A stretch of DNA of 55,710 nt, from positions 1-55,710 of the forward strand of contig JADGJL010000049.1 of the NCBI GenBank assembly GCA_027600665.1, written 5' to 3'. The stretch is from Irineochytrium annulatum (lineage: Eukaryota > Chytridiomycota > Chytridiomycetes > Chytridiales > Chytridiaceae). Below, in pieces: positions 34,161 through 44,300 of the stretch. How positions within the stretch are numbered: position 1 is the first letter of the stretch; the number at the start of each line of letters is the position of its first letter. A program made the translations under genes and the position numbers. Under the pieces are notes generated by a model. It saw nothing but the letters and a program-made list of their open reading frames with translations, had not been told where the DNA came from and did no database searches.

Positions 34161-35016
34161 TTAAACGACGAAGCCGCCGTTCACCCTGATGTTCTGGCCG
34201 CTGACCCAGGCCGAATCAGGTCCAGCCAAGAAGGAGACGACGGAGGCGATGTCCGCGGGCTCGCCGAGCCTGCCGAAGGGGCTCAGACCCGCGAAGAAGT
34301 CGAGCTGGATTTCAGTGTAAGCAACGTTACAAAAGAAAGAAAAAAGCTTTCTGCTTCGTTTATCCTCACCTGCTGCTGGCTCTTCCCATCCTTGAACAGC
34401 TCGGTCGCGGTGGGACCGGGGCTGACGGTGTTGACGCAGATGCCCTTCTTGCCCAGATCCTTTGCCAGCGTCCTACTGAGCTGCTCGACGGCTCCCTTCG
34501 TCGCGTTGTACAGGGCGTAGTTCGGCGTCACCGTCGACGCCGAGGTGAGGGAGGAGGAGAAGAAGATGACGCGCGAGCCCGGCGCCATGTGCGGATGCGA
34601 CAGCTTGGTGAGGAGGAGCGGGCCCTTGACGTTGATGGCGAAGGAGCGGTCAAAGGATTCTTAAGGTCGCGTCAGATGATGGCAAGTTTAAGCAATATAA
34701 AGGCAGTACCTGAAGTAATCTGGTCAAGCGTCTCGTTTGTAAGAACACCGGCGTTGAGAACAAGGATATCTATGCGTCCGAACTCGTCCATGGCCGCCTG
34801 GACGAGCGCTTTACATGCGTCCTCCCGCGCCACATCGGCCTTGACGGCGATGGATTTGGTCGGAAGGGAGGCGACAACCTTGTCAGCTGCGGCTTGGGAG
34901 GAAGCGAAGTTCACGACCACGTTCGCGCCGTCGGCCGAGAGGCGCTCCGCAATGGCCCGGCCGATACCGCGAGATGCGCCAGTGACGATGGCAACCTTTC
35001 CGGCGAGCTTCGACAT
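34161..35016 (-). CDS. Classical short-chain dehydrogenase/reductase (SDR)
   Basis: NAD(P)(H)-dependent oxidoreductase of about 250 aa in three exons. Exon 1 (35016-34710) carries the Rossmann signature TGASRGIGRA after MSKLAGKVAIV, then GRIDILVLNAG. Exon 2 starts with ESFDRSFAINVKGPLLL, has the catalytic SSS and the YNATK (Y-x3-K) motif in YALYNATKGAVEQL, and ends NTVSPGPTATELFKDGKS. The last exon reads FAGLSPFGRLGEPADIASV and SGQNIRVNGGFVV. All catalytic residues are present. The sequence resembles 3-ketoacyl-ACP reductase-like and 3-beta-hydroxysteroid-type fungal SDRs; the substrate cannot be told. Confidence 0.9.
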
Positions 35017-36353
35017 GGTGATGGTTGTTTAAAGGAGAGTGGAAGTGAGGAGTTAGATTTTGGGCGGATGTTGGAAGCACAATCATATCCCTTTTAAGTC
35101 CGATCATGAAAGCGCACAGTATGCGTCTTGCATGGCTTGATCGAACAAAAATCGATAGCGGAACAGGCGGACCGCTTGCGGACCGCCAACAGCATCTAGC
35201 GGCCGCCCCACGGCGTTGGTGGCGCTGACCCGACGCCGCGACCGTGGACCATGGCGCTGCGCCTGCAAGCCTTGTGATATCGCGCGGAGACCTTTGCCTT
35301 TCTCTTCAGTCAATGACTTACATATGCAACGGCTCTCCCGTGCTAGCCAGGCTCATACGCTCGCCGCTATACAGGGTACGCTCTGCCAGTAAGGAAATCT
35401 CCCGTCTTGGTTAAAGCATTGCACCATTCTTCGCGTTGAAGAACAAGAGAAAACGTTTCCTACTCCTTTGCACAATTCTGTGGACGTAGCTGATTGCACC
35501 GCGTTCAGAACCGGTCAATATTAGCGTGAGTATTTGTTAATAGCAGCTCTTTCACACATTGAACGCGTTTTCACACCTTGAACGCGTCCAAACCGAACGC
35601 CGGTTGTTAGCACCATCCCACTTGCATGCGATCCGACGGCCATCCGAATGCCATTGCGGGGCCGCCGCCATCGTTGAGCTCGCCTGTGCGTATGCTAATC
35701 GACACGTGGCCGCTGGCCCCACCATGGTCACCGCTGTCCTCGGGGCGGGAGGTGACTCTCATCGCCGTGCATGCTTAACGTCGCCGCTTTGGGCTCCACC
35801 ATCGTCTCGCTGCCCAAATGGCAGCGTCCTTGCATGTAGCCACTCAGCTGGCAACTGCTCCTCACCTCCTGTGCGTGATTTGCTTATACTACGGTTTCTA
35901 ATCCTCCTCCTCACCTGCCTCGGCCTTGGCGCCGCCGCGACGACCTCCTCCGCGTTCGGCCCCCTAGGCGCCCGCTTCAGCCGCGGGAACCCGCGTTTGC
36001 CACCAAGACTTTATCGCGGACACCATCACTCTTGATGTGACTGTTTCTCATCCTGTTACCACCCTGACACCGTGACTGCCAACGCAATCTACAGGGCGGT
36101 CTGCACCGACAGGGCAACATCGACTGCAACGCCGCGAACTGTCCGCCCGTAACCTCAACTTCGGCGGCGGCTGCATACGTCCTTTGAGACCTTTAATTAG
36201 TTTCGACCCAGACTCTCGCAGCCCCGAAGTCATAACTCTAATGAACTAAGTGCCGGTGTTTGGGATTGTCTCACTGCAAATGGTCAGAAAAGGAGACCAA
36301 AAAAAATTAAAAAAAAAAAGAAGGAAACAAGCGGTTTGCAAGCAGAAGTTTTT
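35017..36353. other. Long spacer between SDR and ADE2, possible small secreted-protein remnant
   Basis: About 1.3 kb. On the plus strand at about 35870-36190 there are gene-like scraps: a hydrophobic LILLLTCLGLGAAATTSSA, then in other frames TLDVTVSHPVTTLTP and IDCNAANCPPVTSTSAAAA. They are not joined by convincing introns, so I call no gene. The left part is the SDR promoter; A-rich sequence at 36300-36320 lies at the ADE2 3' end. Confidence 0.4.
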
Positions 36354-38218
36354 TTATTTCGGCAACTCATACTTCTCCCATCCAGTACTCTGCAGCTTCT
36401 CAACTTTGCCTAGTACCTCATTTTCGGACCTTTGCCGGTATTCAACGATCTTATCCAGATAACCTGGCGCAGATGAGCCCAAAATCCGCACAGCAAGCAA
36501 GGCGGCGTTGGTCGAGTTGTTGATCGCCACAGTCGCCACCGGTACGCCGCGCTGTTTGTTTGAGGTTAGCGTTAGCTTGGCGGTACAAAAGGTCGATCAA
36601 TGGGCATACCGGCATTTGCACAATAGAATACAACGAATCCACCCCATCCAGCTGCTTCAAAGCAACAGGCACCCCAATTACAGGCAACGGCGTCAGCGCT
36701 GCCACCATCCCCGGCAGATGCGCCGCCCCTCCAGCAGCCGCGATAATGACCTTCAAACCCCTTCTGTGCGCCTGCTCCGCATAGTCCACCATCCTCCTCG
36801 GCGTGCGATGAGCCGACACGATCGTGATCTCGAACGGCACGTCAAACTCCTTCAAAATCGTCGCGGCCGCCTTCATGGTCGGAAGGTCCGAGTCCGATCC
36901 CATTATGATTCCCACCACGGGCGCGATGTTCATCTCGCCCGCCGAGCGACGGCCCTCGGGCATCGCGGACAGAATCGTCCGCAGGCGGGACATCACCTCC
37001 GGCATCGTGTCGCCAACGACCGTTACGTGACCCATTTTCCTCCCCGCGCGCACCTCGGCTTTGCCGTACCAGTGTACGGACGCGCCGGAGACGGTCATGG
37101 CGGCTTCTACGGGTGCCATCGTCGCCTTGACGGCCGCGGCGTCGGACCCAACGCCGAGGATGTTGAGCATGGCGGCTGCCGGTACCTTCATGGCCGTGCT
37201 ACCAAGCGGCATGCCAACCACCGTGCGGACGTGCTGCTCGAATTGGGACGTGTGGCAGGCCTCGATGGTGTAGTGGCCGGAGTTGTGTGGTCGGGGAGCA
37301 ATCTCGTTGAGGATGATTTTGCCTAACCCATCCATATTAGAATCGAAAATGCGGTAACAGCCAATTTTCATCTTCCAACAACAGGGTTCCAGCTTTCTAC
37401 GCACCGTTCCGCAAAAGGAACATCTCCACCCCGTAAACGCCTGCACCGTCAAACGACGCGATTGCCGTCTCCGCCACCGATATAGCCTTTTGCGCCATAA
37501 GGCCATCGATCTGCGCCGGCGCGATCACGACGTGGCATATGCTGTCCAGTTGCACCGTCTCAACGCAGGGGTACGACGCGATCGCGCCGTCTAGACCCCG
37601 GGCTACCATGACCGCGATCTCCCGCTCAAACTCCACCCACTTCTCCGCGTACAGCTCGGGTCCCTTCGCCGCCTTCCCGCCGCCCAGATCCTTAACAGCG
37701 TCCGAAATCTCCTTCTCGGACCGCACGACGCGGTTGCCCCGCCCGTCGTACGCGAACGTCTTCGCCTTCAACATGAGCGGGTAACCCAACGCGGCGCCTG
37801 CCTTCCGCAGCGCGTCGACCTCGCCAGCATCCCCCGCCGACACGTCGAGGTACTCCGGCAGCGGCACGCCGTGCTTCTGCAGATGCACCTTCTGCGCGTA
37901 CTTGTCCTGGATGATCCGGATCGTCTCCGGGCTCGGCTGCACAGACACGCCTCCCTCGTCGCGGGCGCGCTGAAGGGCGTGGGTGTCGACATGCTCGATC
38001 TCGACTGTCAGGACGGTGGAGCGCGTCGCCAGGTCCATGATTCGGTCGGCGTCGCGGAAGTTGCCGATGACGTGGGGCGCGGTCGCAGTCACCTGCGAGG
38101 CTGGGTTCCCCTCCTGGTCGAGGATCGACACCGCGACGTTAAGCCTATTGGCGGCCTCCGCCGTCATGCGGCCAAGCTGGCCGCCGCCGAGGATGCCGAG
38201 AGTCGTTTTCTTCGACAT
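36354..38218 (-). CDS. ADE2: Phosphoribosylaminoimidazole carboxylase (fused PurK-PurE), purine biosynthesis
   Basis: Converts 5-aminoimidazole ribonucleotide to its carboxylated form in de novo purine synthesis. Exons 38218-37405, 37322-36610 and 36551-36354 give 574 aa, very close to yeast Ade2. The N-terminal ATP-grasp PurK half begins with [18 protein letters not shown] and has [10 protein letters not shown], then [25 protein letters not shown], and [20 protein letters not shown] across intron 1. The C-terminal PurE half begins near [16 protein letters not shown], with [22 protein letters not shown] and PVIGVPV, and ends WEKYELPK. Active-site motifs of both halves are intact. Its start points toward a spacer of about 520 bp shared with the end of the zinc-finger gene. 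Confidence 0.97.
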
Positions 38219-38744
38219 TGAACGAGATCAAATTTTGACACCATTCTGCCTTCCACTTGCTCAGAGTATATCTACGTGGAGGCAAAGAGAATAGGGTTGG
38301 AGTGGGAAACAACGAGCCTTGTGTTCGAGCGTAAGCCCACGAGATCGAGATGAAGGGCTTATGAAGTAAAATGAGCGACCGGGGGTTTAGGAAGCAGGTA
38401 ACGAGTTGATAACGAGTGATCAATAAGCATTTCAGTAAAAGATGTGTCAACTTAGGCCTTCGGCACCAACATCGAGATATGAGAATGAGCGGTAAAGTGA
38501 GAAGGCAGGGAATAGGGGAGAAGACCCAAATTATTGTCTTGCAACCTTTGCAGAACATGAAAACTGACAACAATAACCAATGTCCGGATCGCGTTTAGAA
38601 AACATACTTTGCAAAAGTTGCAAAACAGCGAGGACCATGTTAAGTCATTTTTCCGCATGATGTTAATGCAGACAAAAGAAACCAAAAGCAATTACCGTTG
38701 TTCCAACATTAAGTAATGAAAACAACATGACTTGAGAGGTAAAC
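38219..38744. promoter_or_regulatory. ADE2 upstream region
   Basis: About 525 bp between the ADE2 start and the 3' end of the next minus-strand gene. AT-rich; no gene seen. It should hold the ADE2 promoter and the zinc-finger 3' UTR. Confidence 0.45.
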
Positions 38745-39557
38745 TCAGTAAGTGAGCTGCCTCACGCCATTGAATAGGCTCCGCAACGATTTGGAGTTCT
38801 GCGTGCCGCAGGGTGTCGCCTCCCAGTGCTTGCAGAGCCCGTTCAGGCTAATAAACCCTCTTGCACACGTGGGGCACTTGTAGTCCTTATTGGCGTGGGC
38901 CTTGCCGTTCAGGTGCTGGGACAGGTTGTTGGCCTGGTCGAAGCACCGGTCGCACAGCGGGCAGACAAAATAACCCGTGTGGCGGCTGTAATACTTAACA
39001 CAGTCGGCCGTGGTATAGGCACCCGATCCGCCGTTGCGGCCGGCGGACCCGTTCTCAATCATGGGCGTGGTGAAGGTGCTGCGGCCGAGGGCGGCGACCT
39101 CCCACGACCTGATGGCTTCCGCAAGGGAGCGACGATTCAGCGTGCGACCCTGAGGGCATTGGCCCGACTCAACGTGCGCGGCGGCCGACGAAAGCGCTTT
39201 AAAGCCCTTCCAGTGGAAAGGGAAAGAAACGGAAGTGAGAAAGAAAAAGAGCTGAGGTAAGGACAGGCAGCTGGCGAGCAACGGAAAAGGCCCATTGTCA
39301 AGATATTGCTGTGAGACCAACCTTGTTGCAAAGGGGGCAGTTCTACACGAAAACAAAATGTAAGCTCCGTGCAAAAGAATAGAGAAGGAGGTAATTACGA
39401 AGGCCCGAGGCTTATGGACATCGGATCGAACGTGCTGGTTCAGGGCGCGAGCGTTCACAAACGACCGAGAGCACGTAAAGCAGTGATTGTGGCTGCTGAT
39501 GTGGTCTTGCAGAACATCTGTGTAGTAGAACCGTTGGCCGCAGACAGGGCACGACAT
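38745..39557 (-). CDS. C2H2 zinc-finger protein with several degenerate fingers
   Basis: Exons 39557-39399, 39342-39322 and 39206-38745; 213 aa. The middle exon is only 21 nt and encodes NCPLCNK, the Cys knuckle of a finger whose helix lies in the next exon (GFKALSSAAAHVESGQC). Fingers in order: SCPVCGQRF with DHISSHNH; HCFTCSRSF with LNQHVRSDVH; NCPLCNKGF with HVESGQC; a linker with a WEVAAL segment; FVCPLCDRCFDQANNLSQHL; YKCPTCARGFISLNGLCKHW with a final Cys. The intron after the microexon starts GTTGGT. Fingers with H-x3-5-H and a C-terminal Cys fit nucleic-acid binding; target unknown. The start codon directly begins the first finger. Confidence 0.82.
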   Translation of the reverse strand: MSCPVCGQRFYYTDVLQDHISSHNHCFTCSRSFVNARALNQHVRSDVHKPRAFVITSFSILLHGAYILFSCRTAPFATRLVSQQYLDNGPFPLLASCLSLPQLFFFLTSVSFPFHWKGFKALSSAAAHVESGQCPQGRTLNRRSLAEAIRSWEVAALGRSTFTTPMIENGSAGRNGGSGAYTTADCVKYYSRHTGYFVCPLCDRCFDQANNLSQHLNGKAHANKDYKCPTCARGFISLNGLCKHWEATPCGTQNSKSLRSLFNGVRQLTY

Positions 39558-40281
39558 TGTCGACAGGAGTAGCGGGTTGGAGAGGTAGGAGGCCGTGAGA
39601 TGTGCTCTCGGGTCAATGGAGGTTCGAGGAAGTCTATCGAATGGGTTGTGCGAGCTTTGCTTCGCCTTCTTATTGTCTCACATTCCTTCTTGTCTCTTCC
39701 ACATCTGTCACCCATGTCCCTTCAATTCTCACCCACATTTCAAGTATGCCGTTTGCTCTTTGTCCGGTTAGTTTCCTCCAAAGCAGATGTTCCGCTTTGC
39801 TTTCCACCCTCACTCTCCATGCTGTAGATTTTGGCTTCCCTTTTACCTTATGACGATTTCTATTTTTATTTGGAACTATTGCTATTGTTCACTGAGAATT
39901 GTTGGGTTCTCCTTTTGTCCTTTTTTTTCCAGAGGAAATGTAAGTGTAAGAACATACTTGTCTCTCATCGAATATCTTCGTATTTATGCAAATGCAGTTT
40001 GTGGTAGTCACCACTACGCTCATTCGCGATGATTGCTTCGTGCTCGCTTTATTCGCTGACTCGGCCGTAAGGCCGTCAGCAGAGCGCGAATTAAGTGCAG
40101 ATATTCCCCGTCGGCTTTGCACAGGTCCAGGAGGACGTGCTGCAAGCCCGTGAAGCACCGCAAGCACATCCCATCGTCCAAAGCAAGAGAAGGCGACTGG
40201 GGGGGCTGATTAAGCTCGTCTCTCAATCGCTTTCTGTCCATTCGTGTCAAAGAGTGAAGTCGAAATCGACGCGCGGACATC
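39558..40281. promoter_or_regulatory. Divergent promoter region of zinc-finger and proteasome genes
   Basis: About 720 bp between divergent starts, T/C-rich on the plus strand between 39660 and 39930. No gene supported. Confidence 0.4.
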
Positions 40282-41287
40282 ATGAGCGACAGATACTCGT
40301 TCTCGCTCACCACCTTCTCGCCCTCGGGCAAGCTCGTTCAGATTGAGCATGCCCTCAGTGCTGTTGGGCGGGGCATCACGGCCGTCGGCATTAAAGGTAT
40401 GCGATCTTGAGCTTGTGCTGGACGCGCGACCGCGTTGGTCGGCATTCATCCCGCGCGCATGGATCAGCACCATCATCCATATGCATCCTTTGCTGCTTTC
40501 CTTTTATCAATACGCTAACTCCCGCGCGGCCTTGGCCACTCCCGCCGCAGGTTCGAACGGCGTCGTCATCGCGACTGAGAAGAAGCTGCCCTCGCCGCTC
40601 GTGGACGATAGCACGGTCGAGCGCGTCTACACTATTTGCCGCAACATCGGGGTCGTCTACTCGGGCATCGGACCCGACGCTCGCGTGCTCGTGGACAAGG
40701 CCAGAAAGTCGGCGCAGGAGTACAAGAGGGTCTATATGGAGGAGCCGCCGACGACGATCCTTGTGAAGGAGATCGCGAGCATAATGCAGGAGTTCACGCA
40801 GAGCGGGTGAGAATTTTACGCTATGAGAGGTGGAGTTGGGATGTGCGGATCGCTAATTGCGTTGGATTGCGACAGTGGTGTGAGGCCCTTTGGTGTATCG
40901 CTGCTGGTCGCTGGCTTCGACGACCACGGTCCGTCGCTCTACCAGGTCGACCCTTCCGGCTCCTATTTCGCATGGAAGGCCTCGGCGATCGGGAAGAACA
41001 TGGTGAATGCGAAAACGTTCCTTGAGAAGAGGTATGGACTCTTCGTACACCTGCTAGTTGGCTAATGAAACTCCAGGTACACGGATAATTTGGAGCTGGA
41101 AGACGCTGTACACACGGCGATTTTGACCTTGAAGGAGAGCTATGAGGGCGTTATGAACGAGTCTACAATCGAGATTGGGGTCTCCTACATGGCGGATACG
41201 ACGACGATGCATGGTGAGAAGATCAAGCAGGGGATGTTCAGGAAGCTACCTGAGGTGGAGATTAAGGATTACTTGGCTAATGTATGA
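40282..41287 (+). CDS. PRE8: 20S proteasome subunit alpha-2
   Basis: Alpha-ring subunit of the 20S proteasome, orthologue of yeast Pre8 and human PSMA2; 245 aa from exons 40282-40396, 40551-40806, 40876-41031 and 41077-41287. It begins [20 protein letters not shown], the proteasome alpha N-terminal signature, followed by IEHAL where most orthologues have IEYAL. Further conserved blocks are [62 protein letters not shown] and [20 protein letters not shown]. It has no catalytic threonine, as expected for an alpha subunit. It ends KDYLANV. The next gene starts only about 75 bp downstream on the same strand. Confidence 0.97.
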
Positions 41288-41363
41288 TTTGATTTGATTA
41301 ATAAATACGAGACACATCACGCGCATACTTGCCGGCGTTAATTGTCGTCCTAGGCCACAGGGG

Positions 41364-44300
41364 ATGGCTTGCAATCATCTGAAACAATTGGAAGAAAAGA
41401 TGGACAGAGGACGCGGAGCGGCGGCAGACAAGCGATCACGGCCCACGGCAGTAGCAAATGCAACGGTCATTGATCCCGTCCGGGTGCGCCCGCATTGGCT
41501 CCCCCTTGTGGAATCGGCACTCACTGCGGCTGATCGCTCCCACCGCCATACTGTCGCCTTCCTGACCTCTGTCCAAAACCTGCTGCAGGCACGCGACCCG
41601 CTAATCCTCGCTGACTGTCTTAAACGCATCGCCAACGCCGTTGCTAACTTCAAAGGCCGTCGCGGTGCCGCCACCCGAAATACCTCTTCCCGCCAAGATT
41701 CTGCAGCCGACGACACCGCCCTGGCGCGACACCTTTCCGACATCCTCCCCCAGTTTGCGGTCGAGCTCTTTTTCTCCGTTGAGTTACCTCAGGCCCGATC
41801 GCTGACCGTGTCGGTGCTCACGAGGCTTCACGACGTCCTGCCTGAACCGCGCCCGCTCCCCGCCGTCTTCGCATCAGCGCTCGACGCCTTCCTGGAGTCA
41901 AATCTCGTCGATGCTGACGCCGCGACGACGATGGACGTAACTAGGCTGTGCTCGATCCTGTACATGTCTTTAGACTGGTCGCCGGGAGCGCAGGCTTGCC
42001 TGATCAGCGGGGAGGGGTCGGAAAGGAGGGTGGGGATCATTGTCGAAAGGTTGACGGACCTTCTCACGAGGTCGATAGCCGAGGAGGACGCGGCGCCGAC
42101 CGCGTATGTGTCGGAGGCGTTGACGCGGGAGCGATATGACCTCTTACGGACGCTGGTGGCTTATGTGTCGAAGCTCGGCGACCGCGTGGCTGATGACGGC
42201 GCGCTCTCGAGGTCGCTTAGGAGGGCTGGGGACGCCGGGTGGCAGTTACTGTTCCCGAAGCGAGGTTATGTTAACTCGGACGCTTCAGGGGAGCTTCTGA
42301 TGATAGCGGGTATTCTGATCGCGTGGGTGGTGAGACACGGGTGTGCTGGGGAGGGCCGGGGTGTTGTGAGTGGCGTTTTAGATGGTGCGATCGGCGCTAT
42401 TCCGACGAACGTAAGGGAAGGGTGGAAGACGAGTGAGCTTTCCGACATTTCAATTTTAGCTCTCTGCAACGGGCTGCTGTCTACGCTTAGGCCTGTCGAC
42501 GCATTTTTTGTTGGTACCGAGACGGGGCCGACGCCGCTAGCTCTTTTATATGAGCGCATTACTTTAATTACGGATCGAGTTTCGGCGCCAGAAACGAAGG
42601 TGATGGGATTTCGCTGCCTTGCCGGCTTGCTTGGAGTTATGAGGGACTTGATGGAGAAAGGGCCGATGCATGCTACAACCAAGGAATTGGATAAGGCAGA
42701 ATTGGTGAAGAGGTCGTTCTCTTACGTCTACGCTTTTTGGGAGGATCCACTTGACTCCATGCAGTATAAGGTAGGTAGCGGGAGTCATCCATTATTGGGA
42801 AAGCTAACGCATCGGAGCTCCGAGATATCTTCGATCTTGTTCTAGGGATTCTATCGTTGAAGCGCGATGTTTCGGAGGCTGAGGAAAATCAGTCGATTTT
42901 AAAGGGGATGATGGACACGCTGGTTGATTCGGACAGCTTTCGAAAGGTGGGTCTGAAAGGACGTTTTGTTAAATTCGCCCCCTATGCCTCGCTCCTGCCG
43001 CTAGCGACCGGGTAGCTTGCTCCCATCTTCTTTTTGATTTTGGGAATTGTCCCGTCTTTCCATTTTTACTCTTATTATACCTTCGGTAGTTGCAAAGTTT
43101 TAAATCCAAACTTTCAATAAAAAGGTTAAATATGATCTTCTGTCTCATGTCCTGTCTATCGTTAGTCCGTCGACCATTCTCAAATTGCGTCCTGACTTCC
43201 TACAATCTTGCTTTGACGCATTAAGGTTCATTATGAAGCCATTTGATAATTGCTGACTGGATCTCGTCAAGCAATGTTTCACTATCGAACCGCATCAGCG
43301 TGTTTCTGTCGCGATTTTTATCATCTTATTTTGCTACACTTGACAACATTTCAGACCACGATATCTGGCTGCATCCAGTTTGCCAAGCGCTTACCTCGCC
43401 AGTGTCTCTGCTCAGAAAAGCCGTCAGCGACTCTATAGTTGAGCACATTTTGTCGGCGTACCCACCGGCCTTTGAGTTGCTGAAGAGAGGTACGTAGACC
43501 ATGACAAATAGCAAAGAACAGCATTCATCTGTTTGATTAGGTTTAACTCAGGGCTCCAAACATATCAAGGACGAGCGGTACCGCCTCCACGCGAGCGTTT
43601 CAGTCTTACGGTCAGCTCGCAGCCTCGATCGTATTGAACTCTCATCGATAACTGCAAACGCGCCTTCCAAAGGCGGCCCAATTTTCGACAGGTCCGCGAT
43701 TGAGATGGCCCTTCTGCATCCGGACTCTGGCTTGAGAGGAGATGCGCTAGGGCTTCTGTGCGAGTCTAGGAAAGCCGTCGCAGAGCCTACGACCGACGAG
43801 ATGCAGCTGGTGTTAAAATTCTTACGAGCGAATGCTCCGGCGCAAACAGCGGAGATGAGACAGAAAGTGTCAGTACTAGATCGCTTTGCTTTTCGCTCGG
43901 GACCTGACATCAACTTCATATTCAGTCACGGCCATATCTACAAATTTCTGACGCGACTACGAAGGACATTGTATGGCAATGCGCGGGACCTCCGGGCGAG
44001 AGAGGAGTACATCCGCAAAACTATGAGCTTGATTGAGGGTGGGGACGACTCCACCACATTGGCAAACGTTGCTGTCATCCGTGGGGAGTGCGATTCTTTG
44101 ATGCGCTTGATCGACGCGAAGAACAAATTCTTGTCGGACTTAGTCGCTTTTATCGTAAGTGTTGTTCATATTTTTTGCCTTGCGTACTTACTCTTCACAA
44201 ACGTTTAGACGTTCTCTCTCACTCCCGGCTCCTCTTTCCCGCGTTCGACACTCGCCCTTGACCTCCTCGTAACACTTTTTGACCTTGAGAGCACCTCCTT

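Noticed and set aside
35559..36035. Plus-strand open frame of 158 codons as a gene
   Set aside because: It starts with TTG, has no family resemblance and mixed composition; only short scraps look coding.
42771..42803. A 29-nt intron after THADA exon 1
   Set aside because: Too short for this genome; using the next acceptor gives a 49-nt intron with a GCTAAC branch site and restores the conserved LRDIFD segment.
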